Origin: an uncultured Pseudomonadota bacterium
GTDB lineage: Bacteria > Pseudomonadota > Alphaproteobacteria > Rs-D84
Assembly (NCBI GenBank): GCA_937885575.1
Contig: CALABO010000010.1
Location: 1 to 28,430, forward strand
Length of the DNA stretch: 28,430 nucleotides
Direction of reading: 5' to 3'
Made by a program: the position numbers and the translations under genes. Under the pieces are notes generated by a model, which saw only the letters and a program-made list of their open reading frames with translations, ran no database searches and had not been told where the DNA came from. How positions within the stretch are numbered: position 1 is the stretch's first letter; each line of letters begins with the position of its first letter. Positions 8,801 through 18,400 of the stretch are shown piece by piece.

Positions 8801-9223
8801 GTGCGCGCCCGACAAACATATCACACCACCCGCGTGCGCCGCCAATTCATCAAAGGTTATATACGGCCCCAAATGATGATTGTCGCCACGCATATACATT
8901 ATCCGACTAAGTTCACACAGGTTCAAATACCCATCATGATTCTGGGCCAACAAAACAATTTTGGAAAGCGATGATTCACGCAAAATTTTTGGGTCCGCCG
9001 TATGATGATTCAACGATATTTCAACACCGATTATCGGCTGAATTTTCGCAGACGGCATAACATCAGAAAACTCCGCACAACCCGACATCATATTCGTATC
9101 GGTAATTGCGCACGCAAACATACCATTTTCCGCGCACAATTTCGGCACATCTTTAACCTTTATCGTGCTTGCGCCGATGGATAACCGCGTATGCGTCCTA
9201 AGATGAATAAACTTGCTTTCCAT
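5816..9223 (-). CDS. dnaE: DNA polymerase III alpha subunit DnaE
   Basis: This is the replicative polymerase subunit, 1135 residues, full length for a DnaE1-type alpha (E. coli 1160). An N-terminal PHP domain opens with FIHLRTHTRLS; its ITDTNMMSG replaces the metal-binding TDHGN form, so the PHP exonuclease is probably inactive, as in E. coli. The catalytic acidic cluster PDFDVDF lies at 400-406 and the third aspartate at D554 (FDFLGLE), almost collinear with E. coli D401/D403/D555. GPGRGSGAGS precedes the palm motif. An OB-fold lies near the C-terminus (VKIAANVASYSHRKTKAGKD). The start ATG has only a weak ribosome site, but the frame begins just where the family does. It is cotranscribed with rsmH and separated from secA by a terminator. 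Confidence 0.98.
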   Translation of the reverse strand: MESKFIHLRTHTRLSIGASTIKVKDVPKLCAENGMFACAITDTNMMSGCAEFSDVMPSAKIQPIIGVEISLNHHTADPKILRESSLSKIVLLAQNHDGYLNLCELSRIMYMRGDNHHLGPYITFDELAAHAGGVICLSGAHSGPIGMAVLNEQRGLAREYAARFVEIFGDRFYMEIQRHGLENEIKTEPAFLEIARDLNIPIVATNDVCFAHPSDYEAVDALGCVLGQTKVIDPDRPRKSSEQYFKTAKEMCDLFNDLPESIENTVKIASRCAFFVNVHEKPLLPRFGDDFESECQMLRDMTMSGLTERLKQQGITDTAPYFDQAKYELDVIIGMGFPGYFLIVADYIDWCRKHDILTGPGRGSGAGSIVAWAMGITHVNPLKYGLLFERFLNPDRISMPDFDVDFEPTGIEQVLAYICDKYGHDSVCRIITFGSLQARGAIRDIGRVYGMPYSKSDRLSKMIPMDAKTLKEAVDTSQEIQNVLNTDSDMNKVVSVAEELEGSFRNLGQHACGVVIGDRPTTKIAPVYRDSANPLPSCQFDGHYLESAGLIKFDFLGLETLVVLKCATKLIQKTRRINVVLDEIPTDDKKTLELWQSGMTEGIFQFDAPFVQQTLRKMHPTSFLEISALNALNRPGPIAFIPQFIARMHGEEEIQYVHPRAEPILKETYGIIVYQEQVMQLTRALAGFTRGESDTVRKAMGKKKLELLAKLEVKFQEGCKKEGTLDEATAKDLWEKFKEFAKYAFNKSHAIAYSIVANQCAYLKAHYTPEFLAASMSSNMNDTDQLALFVDDAKSNFGIEIVPPDINKSESLFTVVDGKIVYALAAIKGVGVAATDAIIAERAKGSFKNITDFAKRCAPIINKRILEAFAKVGVLDSINPNRAEIFMNADAILSYASKSKETANSLSLFANTIEDDVSEDRLAKNLVKTAPWSFGQKLENELSALGFYISAHPLDQYKHLIEREHLATSAKLAELPDRANVKIAANVASYSHRKTKAGKDMLTINASDGGGNIDAIAFGDAANELMPIVAAESAVVLCGRLSNKDDRVSVFVDSIIPLAGWVAQIAKKITLDIRNKNVLVDIKKALATLRPGRTKVVLNLYSGDKKTTLAINGGVELGKNTVSDFAGLGIKVDIE

Positions 9224-9258
9224 GATAGAGAAACCATAGCAAAAAAATTACGCGCGCG

Positions 9259-9287
9259 TCCATAACATAATTTGCAAAATTTAACAA
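9259..9287 (-). promoter_or_regulatory. Possible extended -10 promoter for dnaE-rsmH
   Basis: On the minus strand TTGTTA (9282-9287) and TATGGA (9259-9264) lie 17 bases apart, with a TG one base before the -10 (extended -10 form). The -35 overlaps the U-tract of the secA terminator. Directly downstream is the alternating palindrome ACGCGCGCGT (9250-9259). The -10 is weak, so this is tentative. Confidence 0.33.
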
Positions 9288-9313
9288 AACAAAAATCCCC
9301 GACAAATCGGGGA
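9286..9313 (-). terminator. Intrinsic terminator of secA
   Basis: A perfect 7-bp stem, TCCCCGA with TCGGGGA (9296-9302 and 9307-9313), a 4-base loop, then TTTTTGTTTT on the minus strand. It begins a few bases after the secA stop codon at 9318. Confidence 0.9.
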
Positions 9314-9317
9314 CCAA

Positions 9318-11927
9318 TCATTTCAACTTACCACAACAATGCTTATACTTTAATCCCGAACCACACGGGCAGGGCGCATTTCGCCGCGCATCCGCACCCG
9401 AATTTAACGATTGATCGTGTTCGGCACGCTGTTTTTCCGTGGCATCAACATCCGCCCGCGTAAGTTCCATGCGCGAAATATACGCAACCGACATAATTTT
9501 GAAATTGTTTATTGTGTTTTTGAACAACCCCAACGCTTCACGTTTATATTCATAAAGCGGATTTTTTTGCGCGTAACCACGCAGCCCGATTCCGGTCTGT
9601 AAATAATCCATTTGTTGCAAGTGTTGTTTCCAAACCGAATCTAACGCCCCAAGCATCATTTGTCGCGTCGCCGCCTGCATCATATCAGGGCCATATTTTT
9701 CGGCTTGTTGATTATATCGTTGCATTGCAAGTTGCAACAAGGTTTCATACGCCTTGCGTTCATTGATATTTTCATCGGTTTTCCAACTTTCGATATCGGT
9801 AATATCCAACGCGAACACGCGCACCATTGCATCGTGCAGCCCCCGTATATTCCAATCGGCCGGCAAAGTTTTTTCCGGAATATTGTTTTCACAAATAATT
9901 TCAACAACATCACCAATCATTTCGTGTGCCAGTCCCGACAAATCTTTCGATGTCATCAAATCATCGCGCTGTTTATAGACAACGCCGCGTTGCTCGTTCA
10001 TAACATCATCGTACTTCAGCAATTCTTTACGCGCCTCAAAATATCGTGCCTCTACACGTTTTTGCGCTTTTTCCAATGCCTTGGTTATCCATGGATGCGT
10101 AATTGCCTCGCCCTCTTTAAGGCCAAGCGTGGTCAGCATGCCACTTAAACGACTTGCGCCAAAGATTCGCATTAAATCGTCGTCCAGAGCCAAGAAAAAC
10201 TTTGAATCACCGGGGTCGCCTTGACGTCCACTGCGCCCGCGCAATTGGTTATCAATACGACGCGATTCATGCCGTTCGGTGCCAATCACATAAAGGCCGC
10301 CCGCATCCAAAACAATTTTCTTGTTTTGTTCAATCGTATCATAAATTTCCTTCTTTTTCTGCTCATAATCCGGCGCATCTTTATCCAGGTCGGCAATTAA
10401 ATCTTCGGCATTTCCCCCAAGTTTAATATCCGTTCCGCGCCCCGCCATATTTGTTGCGATCGTGACCGCCCCGGGCGCGCCGGCCTGGGCCACAATTTTC
10501 GCCTCGGACTCATGATGTTTTGCATTCAGCACCGCCGGATTTATGTTTAATTTCTTACGCACAATGTCCGCTAACTCCTCGGATTTTTCGATTGAAACGG
10601 TGCCAACTAAAACCGGTTGTTTTCGTTTAAGACAATCGTCTATCTGATTGATAATGGCGTTATATTTTTCGTTTTTGTTTCTATAAATTTCATCATGATG
10701 GTCCACGCGCGCAACCGGTCGATTTGTCGGAATCGACACAACACGCAACTTATAGATTTCTTCAAACTCGGCCGCTTCGGTCATGGCTGTTCCAGTCATA
10801 CCGGCCAATGTTTCATAAAGCCGAAATAAATTCTGATACGAAATACTGGACACCGTTTGATTTTCCGGCTGCACGGCAACATGCTCTTTGGCCTCTATCG
10901 CCTGGTGCAGGCCACGACCAAATCGCCGCCCGGTCATAACGCGCCCGGTAAATTCATCAACAATTAAAACCTCGCCATTTCTAACCACATAATTCACATT
11001 TTTCTGAAACAAATGATGCGCAAGCAGCGATTGTTGCACATGCATCACAACGGCGGCATTTTCCGGCGAATACAGGTTATCGCCCGCAAGAAGCCCCGCA
11101 TCCATCAGCAATTTCGTCACAGAATCCACACCGGTTTCGGTAAGTGTTACATGCCGATCTTTTTCATCTTTTTTATAATCATCCGGCGACAGTTTTGCCA
11201 CAACCGCATCAACCCGATTGTAAAGTTCGCTAATATCTTCGGACGGCCCGGAAATGATAAGTGGCGTGCGCGCTTCGTCAATCAAGATACTATCGACTTC
11301 GTCAACGATACCAAAGAACAAAGGCCGTAAAACTTGCTGATTCTTGGAAAACTTCATATTATCGCGCAGGTAATCAAAACCCAACTCCGAATTCGTCACA
11401 TAGGTAATATCACACGCATACGCGGCGCGGCGTTCTTCATCGGTCATATCATGCTGAATAATTCCAACGGACAATCCCAAGAACTCATACACGCGCCCCA
11501 TCCACTTTGCATCACGCGATGCCAAATAATCGTTCACGGTAATAAGGTGCGCGCCGCGCCCATGCAACGCCTTTAAATACAACGCCAATGTCGCGACCAG
11601 TGTTTTTCCTTCGCCGGTTTTCATTTCGGCGATTTGACCATTATTCAAAACCATACCGCCAATCAGTTGCACATCAAAGTGACGCAGACCAATGGAACGC
11701 TTGGCCGCTTCGCGCACCAAAGCGAACGCATCCGGCAAAATGTTTTTTTCTTTTTCGCCGCCTTGAATCCGCGCGCGCAACGCATCCGTCTGTGCCCGCA
11801 ACTCATCATCCGTCATACCGACGTATTTCGGTTCCAAATCGTTAATCAGCGACACCGTTTTATCATAAGATTTCACCAACCGGTCATTTGCCGACCCCAG
11901 TATTTTTTGAATAATATTCATAGCCAT
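9318..11927 (-). CDS. secA: Preprotein translocase ATPase SecA
   Basis: SecA drives Sec-dependent export through SecYEG by ATP hydrolysis at the cytoplasmic membrane. The 869 residues are full length. Visible are Walker A MKTGEGKT (102-109), the Walker B region IVDEVDSILIDEAR (207-220), the DEAD-type helicase and preprotein cross-linking regions (TGTAMTEA, NMAGRGTDIKLGG, RGRSGRQGDPG), and a C-terminal zinc and SecB-binding tail (CPCGSGLKYKHCC, cysteines 853, 855, 864, 865). The zinc tail shows that SecB or lipid targeting is likely retained. The first ATG of MAMN is chosen because AAGGAAAA lies seven bases upstream. The gene is monocistronic between its own promoter and terminator. All the exported proteins in this window would depend on it for Sec transport, but that is general and not a sign of a dedicated system. 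Confidence 0.98.
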   Translation of the reverse strand: MAMNIIQKILGSANDRLVKSYDKTVSLINDLEPKYVGMTDDELRAQTDALRARIQGGEKEKNILPDAFALVREAAKRSIGLRHFDVQLIGGMVLNNGQIAEMKTGEGKTLVATLALYLKALHGRGAHLITVNDYLASRDAKWMGRVYEFLGLSVGIIQHDMTDEERRAAYACDITYVTNSELGFDYLRDNMKFSKNQQVLRPLFFGIVDEVDSILIDEARTPLIISGPSEDISELYNRVDAVVAKLSPDDYKKDEKDRHVTLTETGVDSVTKLLMDAGLLAGDNLYSPENAAVVMHVQQSLLAHHLFQKNVNYVVRNGEVLIVDEFTGRVMTGRRFGRGLHQAIEAKEHVAVQPENQTVSSISYQNLFRLYETLAGMTGTAMTEAAEFEEIYKLRVVSIPTNRPVARVDHHDEIYRNKNEKYNAIINQIDDCLKRKQPVLVGTVSIEKSEELADIVRKKLNINPAVLNAKHHESEAKIVAQAGAPGAVTIATNMAGRGTDIKLGGNAEDLIADLDKDAPDYEQKKKEIYDTIEQNKKIVLDAGGLYVIGTERHESRRIDNQLRGRSGRQGDPGDSKFFLALDDDLMRIFGASRLSGMLTTLGLKEGEAITHPWITKALEKAQKRVEARYFEARKELLKYDDVMNEQRGVVYKQRDDLMTSKDLSGLAHEMIGDVVEIICENNIPEKTLPADWNIRGLHDAMVRVFALDITDIESWKTDENINERKAYETLLQLAMQRYNQQAEKYGPDMMQAATRQMMLGALDSVWKQHLQQMDYLQTGIGLRGYAQKNPLYEYKREALGLFKNTINNFKIMSVAYISRMELTRADVDATEKQRAEHDQSLNSGADARRNAPCPCGSGLKYKHCCGKLK

Positions 11928-11953
11928 TGTTTTTCCTTGTCTTATTTTCCATG

Positions 11954-11983
11954 TATATAGCAGATTTTAGGCCTTGCGGTCAA
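11954..11983 (-). promoter_or_regulatory. secA promoter
   Basis: On the minus strand the -35 is TTGACC (11978-11983) and the -10 is TATATA (11954-11959), with an 18-base spacer. The -35 box overlaps the -35 of the divergent 71-aa gene promoter by two bases, so polymerase binding at the two should be mutually exclusive. Confidence 0.65.
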
Positions 11984-12001
11984 GTTACTTTATGATATAA
12001 T
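11974..12001 (+). promoter_or_regulatory. Promoter of the 71-aa gene
   Basis: The -10 is a perfect TATAAT (11996-12001), the -35 is TTGCGG (11974-11979) and the spacer is 16 bases. The transcript would start near 12008 and carry a 45-base, A-rich, unstructured leader ending in the ribosome site AGGGGA. Confidence 0.7.
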
Positions 12002-12052
12002 GCAAGAAAAGCAATAAACAAGAACAAAAACAAAAAAAGAGCAGGGGAAAAG

Positions 12053-12268
12053 ATGAAAAATTCGATAAAACAGTTGGATTCCCGGGATATAACCAGTGAT
12101 ATTTTCCTGATTTCGCCGGCGCAAATCGAATATATCGCCGGGATTTTCACAAAAAACTTTGCGGATTCTATGAACATGCGCACGTTTTCGGGCCGCATAA
12201 ATGAAATTGCACGCGAATCGTTACAAACGGCATTAAAATCCGCCCGCACGATGGGAACCAAGTGTTAG
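12053..12268 (+). CDS. Small hypothetical protein (71 aa), divergent from secA
   Basis: This is the only plus-strand gene supported in the window. It has a perfect -10 promoter, an A-rich leader, a good Shine-Dalgarno (AGGGGA, four bases before the ATG) and an intrinsic terminator after the stop, so expression is credible despite the small size. The protein is soluble and probably helical, with no signal peptide and no transmembrane stretch. It opens MKNSIKQLDSRD, has a central SPAQIEYIAGIFTKNF helix and an ARESLQTALKSAR helix, and ends in TKC. A short DNA- or protein-binding factor is possible but I see no recognisable helix-turn-helix, and I recognise no family. The opposite strand also has an open frame (11980-12261), which lacks a ribosome site and is rejected. 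Confidence 0.75.
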   Translation: MKNSIKQLDSRDITSDIFLISPAQIEYIAGIFTKNFADSMNMRTFSGRINEIARESLQTALKSARTMGTKC

Positions 12269-12293
12269 TGAACCACACCCCGGCCTTCGGCCA

Positions 12294-12320
12294 CCCCTCT
12301 CAAGAGGGGAACTTTGTTTT
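12294..12320 (+). terminator. Intrinsic terminator of the 71-aa gene
   Basis: Stem CCCCTC/GAGGGG (12294-12299 with 12304-12309), TCAA loop, then AACTTTGTTTT. The U-tract is imperfect but near. The preceding GGCC hairpin may add to pausing. Confidence 0.65.
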
Positions 12321-12357
12321 CTGGAATTATTTCACAATTACGGATTGATTCCAGAAA
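12318..12357. repeat. 10-bp perfect inverted repeat, 20-bp spacer
   Basis: TTTCTGGAAT (12318-12327) is matched by ATTCCAGAAA (12348-12357). It could form a cruciform or RNA hairpin, or be the ends of a small palindromic interspersed element. No target-site duplication could be established. Confidence 0.6.
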
Positions 12358-12359
12358 CT

Positions 12360-12391
12360 ACTAACCACTAATCACTTGCACTAACCACTAA
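12360..12391. repeat. Two direct copies of ACTAACCACTAA
   Basis: Perfect 12-base copies lie at 12360-12371 and 12380-12391, 20 bases apart, next to the inverted repeat. With only two copies this is not an array; slippage or a spacer repeat is the simplest reading. Confidence 0.6.
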
Positions 12392-12411
12392 AAATCCGGG
12401 CATTCGCCCGG
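12389..12411 (-). terminator. Intrinsic terminator of the giant gene
   Basis: On the minus strand CCGGGC-GAAT-GCCCGG (12396-12411) is followed by ATTTTTAG. It lies about 27 bases after the stop codon at 12438-12440. Confidence 0.8.
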
Positions 12412-12437
12412 TTCACGTTTGCGTTGTTGTGAAACTT

Positions 12438-15400
12438 CTATCGCTGACCAAATCCCGCAGGCGCGGTCGTGGTCGGACGGTCGGCATGATACACGGCATT
12501 CCCGTATTTCATATTCAAACTGCTTGCACCACCATTCCCAGACGCAACCGGAACATAGCATATCGTATCATTATGTTTTACCGCCAAATTCTTTACCGTC
12601 GACACAGGATCCGCCAAAACAACATAAGGATCCAAATTACCAACATGCAATTCATCAATCGCCGTATCCGAACACGTGGTTGTGCACTGCCCATTGTACC
12701 AATAATAATTTCCAGGTGTAGTATCAACGCGACACGAAACTTTCTTTGGATTTGCACTGGCAGACGTTGAACGCCAATAAGTATAGAAAGGACTATCCTG
12801 GCTAACATCTTCCGTTCCACACGGACATTCAGTCAACAACCCAGAATCTGCAAACACATACGACATCATCCCATCTGGCACGGTTGACGGCACCGTCATC
12901 GTTCCAAACAGCCCCTCTGGAACATACCCCGTAAGGTGACTGCATCCTTGGAACGTCCTACGGAACATGCCTGTCTTACCCGCATTAGACAATGTTCCAA
13001 ACAAATCACTTGGTATTGTACCAGTTAATCCACTGCACCCTCTAAAGGTCTGATCGAACATATATTCTGCCGCAGGACCACTTACACTACCAAATAAACC
13101 GCTTGGAATTTCACCGGTAAGTCCACTGCACCCATAAAAGGTTTGGCTGAACATCCAATTTGCCGGTGTGGTTGGTGTTCCGAATAATCCCGCCGGTATT
13201 GACCCCGTAAGACCCGAACAATTATAAAACGTTGTAAAGAACATACTTGAAACCGCACGTCCAGATATCCCACTAAAGAGTGCCCCACCTATACCGCTAA
13301 GGTGACTGCAACCGTAAAATGTTGAATAAAACATACTTCCCGCCGGCAGTCCCGAAATGTTTTCAAACAGGTTTGCTGGTATAATTCCTGTCAATCCTGA
13401 ACATCCTTTGAATGTTTCTTTGAACATACTCGTTACCGGTGCACCCGTAATCGTGCCGAACAATTTGCTAGGTATCGCCCCCGTAAGTTTCGATGCCCCC
13501 TTGAACGTCGCATTGAACATACTCTGTTTTGGTGCACCGGTCATATTACCAAATAAATTCGTAGGTATTGCCCCATTAAGGTTCGAACAATTTGTGGTTA
13601 TATCACGATCCCCACACGTATTAAATGTATTAGAGAACATATATTCCGCCGGGCTCCCGGTTAATCCACCAAACAATGCATTACCGATCTTACCACGCAA
13701 CGACTGACACCCATAGAAAGTGGCCCTAAATGCACTTGTTGCCGCCGTTGTTGATGTGGTCAGTTGTCCAAACAACCCGGCCGGGATCGCGATCGTTGAA
13801 TCCGACGCATCTCCAACCAAACTGGTACAATTATAGAATGTGCTACGGAACATATCTTTTACCACGGGGCCGTTCAAAGTTCCGAACAAATTACTGGATA
13901 ACGTTCCGGTTATATTTGTACACCCATAAAATGTAAACATAAACATACCTGTTGCTGGTGCACCACTTATTCCGCGGAACAATCCCGCCGGTATTCCCGT
14001 AAGGTTCGTACAGCCACGGAATGTCCGACTAAACATATATTGTTTCGGTGCGCCATTTATGCTTGCGAACAAATCCGGTATAGTCCCCGTAAGGCCCGTG
14101 CAATTACGGAAAGTGGACAGGAACAACATTTCCTTTACAGCACCCGATATTGGGAACAAACCCGCCGGAATCGCCCCCGTCACCGCCGACCCGTCAAACG
14201 TTTCGGCAAACATATATGGAACCGGTGTGCCACTAACACCATCAAACAAATCCGCAATTGATTGCAATTCTATATCCATCGCGGTCGTATTTTTAAATGT
14301 GCGATAGAATCGCGGTTGGCCGCCCCAGCTGCCCGCGGTAATGGTTGGGAATATCGCACCCAATTTTCCACTAACCTCGGTGATGTATTGTTCAGTTCCC
14401 GCCACAGATACCGTGGCATCCATATCGGTTTCACTGCTCAGTGTTCCATTAAAGAAACTTATCGCCGATTTGGTTTCCGGTGTTCCATCCGCCGAAACCG
14501 CATACCCCGTTGCACGTCCACCAATCTTTATATCATATGTTCCCGCTGTTGTATATGTGTGTGTCCATGTCTTGGTTGTAATTGTTGTTGGCGCATATTC
14601 TTCAATATTCGAACCATCATCCCAATCAACCCAGAATTGACCGGTCGCAATTGTTGTGAATTTAAATTCTTTATTCGCCGGCATATCAACCGTCACCGTA
14701 AAGGCGGAATTCTCATCACGTTCCCACACCGCACTAAATGTCTTATTTTCCGTATAACCCCACGATGTAATCTCATCTCCTTCATCCCAATATTCTTGTG
14801 GTGTTGTATTGCTAACCAACCATTTTACGAATCGGTATCCCGGATTTATACATGTATTCTGTTTCACCACCAATGTTCCATTAGTACGCACCGTTTGTGA
14901 TGCTGGCGGTGTATTTGGTGTCCAATTTGTATTGCACGCATATGTAACCATATACAATTCCGTATCCCACTGCGCGGTGGCATTGACACTGCCACTATAT
15001 GCCCCAAGCGTATCAAAATTACAAGGAATTTCCGCCTGTTCATTATGAACCATCAACGTACCCGTTCCATCAATAATTCCCCATCCAGTAAATGTGTATC
15101 CAACCTCACCCATCGCACCCGCAAGTGTTAATGTCGAACCATATGTGCATGTAGCTGTGGCCGGATTCGGCGTTCCCCCATGCCCACCATTTTGATAGTC
15201 AATGGTTATTGAATTCCCAACACAACTGTGTCCATCGGTTCCCAAATGATACCCATTAACACAGGACCATTTTGCATGCAATACCTTAACACCTGTTTCG
15301 GTTGCGGTTATTGCATGTGGCACCATTGTGCACCCATCGGTCAATGCCGCATTCCGGCACCAACCTTCGAACACACTGTTTGCACGCACCGGCACACCAT

Positions 15401-18400
15401 AGACATTTGCACCAATGCCGTACATATATTCATCCGGATATGTGGCCTGTGCCGAAACCAAAACTTTATCCGACGCAACGAATGTTCCCGTTCCCAAATT
15501 AGTAAGGAATTCCCCGGTAATCATATCATACACCCCAAGTTCACCATCACGGTTTCGCCGTGCCGGGACATAGTCATGCACAACCACGCCACCTTGTTCA
15601 ATGGTGGAACGATATAACTTAATGGTACTCTTAGAACTACCAGCCCCATACGCAAACAAAGACAACGCCGATGTAGATGTTATTGTTCCTGTATTACTAC
15701 TGGTAATATCTGTGCCATTTAATGTTATCGTATTTGCCGCATTATTATGCAAATCCATAACCAAAATCGATTTTGTATTTACAACCGATATATTATTGGT
15801 ATTGATAAGGTTTAAGTAATTACTCGACGAATTACTATTTGATGGATTATTACCAAACACACGATCAATTTTCCCACTGGTTATTCTGGCATTACCCGCC
15901 CGTCCATCTGTGTATGCTGTCCCGGCAATATATGTGGATGTACTGCTACTATTAAGTCCTTCGAACACAATGGTATGCTTAAAGTCAGTGGTCGGAATAA
16001 AGTTTGTTTTAATATACTGTGTTCCACTGGATTGTATGAAATCCAACAAAGTGTACTCTTCCGAAATCGCCGGTCCAGGGGCAAAATCCCCACTGCCAAT
16101 ACTCGTAAAGAATTCGCCACTAACCGTATCATAGAATCCAACCGCGCCATCATTATCACGCCGTGCCGGCACCAGGTTCATCAAATCATTACGATTTCCA
16201 TCCAATATTCTGAATTCATATATATCACCAATAAACCTACTAGTGCTAATACCATCATAATTACGGGCTGTTCCAAACAACAATGTATTCGGTGTGGTAA
16301 AGTCCGCACTCTGCGCTGCATATGACGTTGTCGTTCCGTCGATGGTCAACCCACTAACATTTTGTATTATCGTATGCACTGTATTCAAAGACAATGTTTT
16401 TGATATCGCCTTGCTACCAAACCTCCAATTTCCAGACATATACCCAGTTACACTTGCGGTATCATTACTTGTCGCACTACGAACACCATAAATGAATCTC
16501 GACCCTGTGGTTGGCTCAAACTTACTTCTTATTTCATATGATTTTTTAATTGCGATTCCCGTATCAAAATACTGATTTCCATCCGCCGTCACATATTCTA
16601 ACAACGTATAACCGTTTGGTTCAACACGATTACCACCATATAATTCATAATTTATATCATATGTCGCCGCATTACATTGACCAGTATTAACCGTTGTTGC
16701 ATGTTGTTCGCCATAATACGGCGGCTGTGCCGTTAAACCATAACCAGTATCACAAGAATTAACCGCACAGGTTGGTGTATTTGTTGTTGTCGCCACTGCA
16801 ACCGCGGTTCCATGTTCAACATTGCATGTCACATCCGCCCATTGGGCATAAAGTGTTAGTCCGTTTGCCAAAATCGTGGCATCGGTTGTATCAATACCTT
16901 CGGCAATTTGTGCATCGCCATACGGCGTTCCCGTTCCATCCGATTCGGTATTCCATCCCGTAAATATCTTTGATCCATTGTTGATATTGCACGTTAAACT
17001 GTTCCAAATTGGGCTACTACATGTTTCACCATAATAACATGTCATCGTCCCATTCGCCGTCCCCCCAACACCACCACATGTTCCGGTTCCAGTGTTCTTG
17101 TTCAATGTAATGATCACCGCATCTTCAACACAAACCGGATAGTATGTTGATTCACTAGTGTTGTCACTTGTTGCGGGGTTATATGTTACACCATCAGGCG
17201 CCGTTCCATAATGATAACCGGTTTCACATGTGGTATCATAATGTGTATCTTGGGCCGCGACCAAACTGCACGATCCATTGGGAACCGTCGTGACACAATT
17301 TTGAGCCCAACCGGCATACACTTCCACATCACCCGTTAAACCGTTTACAAACGTTTGACCGGCGGCAGTCAACGCACCCCTTTGATCAAAGTATTGTGTT
17401 GCGCCGGTCCCGGTCGCCTGGGTCGCATTTATATCGGCCGCATTTGCAACGGTCGCATAAAACCCACGATACGTCCAATCGGGGCGCCTTGGTTTCATAT
17501 ATTCATACATCGTTTGTGTATATGGCATGGTACAAGTATTCCTTACATACAAAACACTATCATTTGGATCGTTTGCTTCACGGGTCCTGGCAAACAGATA
17601 CTGTGGCGAACCAGCAGCCGCACTGGCATTATTCTTGTTTAACGTGATTTTATTACAACGTCCAACCCAATCCGCCGTAACATTGACCGTGGTTGCGGTC
17701 GCACCACCCGTCACCCCAAGGTATTGTTCGTTACAAAAAATCGTTTCACCCCCCCCATAGGTTTCACCAGCAATCGACCATCCCCTAAATACCCATCCTG
17801 CTTCCGACAATGCCCCTGCAAGGATACGATCACCCCCATACGTGCATGTCTGATTCTCCGGCGTTGCTTCTGTTCCATGACCATTCTTGTTATATACCAA
17901 TATAAATTCATTTGCATCACATGCCCCTGTTGTATTATTCAAATGATACCCCGCCAAGCATCCCCATTTTGCATACAACGTTATATCACCCATATCCGTC
18001 GTGGTAATTTCATGCGGTGCCGCACAGTTTGTAAGTGACGCGGTTCGACACCAAGCATCAAACACACTGTTCGCACGCGCGGCACCACCGGTCACCGTCG
18101 CCCCAACACCGTATGTATATTGATTCGGGTATGGTTCGGTTGTATCCACCGGATCCCCGGCGGTAAATGCTGTCCCAGACCCCTGGTTTATAAAGAATTC
18201 ACCACTCACAGTATCATACAGCCCTAAATCGCCATTACTATTCCGTGCCGGAATTCCATTGAACAAAAGTTCATCTGTATCCTTGTCATAGATTTTGGCA
18301 CTATAAATCTGCCCGATGAAAGCATCCGAACCCACAGACAACCGCGCTGCGAACAATTTCAACGTTCCATCGGGTCGTGCGGCTCCGGTGCGTGTATAAC

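Larger units (their letters stand above)
12269..12437. other. Convergent intergenic region packed with hairpins and short repeats
   Basis: This gap separates the plus-strand 71-aa gene from the minus-strand giant gene. In order it holds a small GGCC-TTC-GGCC hairpin (12282-12292), a CCCCTC/GAGGGG terminator, a 10-bp inverted repeat, two copies of a 12-bp direct repeat and the terminator of the giant gene. No coding frame with a ribosome site is seen. Confidence 0.7.

Noticed and set aside
11980..12261. 93-aa minus-strand frame antisense to the 71-aa gene
   Set aside because: It would have to end inside the secA promoter, has no ribosome site, and the plus-strand gene has a promoter, ribosome site and terminator.
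12826..14320. Regular ~90-bp periodicity suggestive of a CRISPR-like or minisatellite array
   Set aside because: The period corresponds to 30-residue LRR units in frame; copies diverge at the DNA level in a protein-conserving way and there are no constant repeats with variable spacers.
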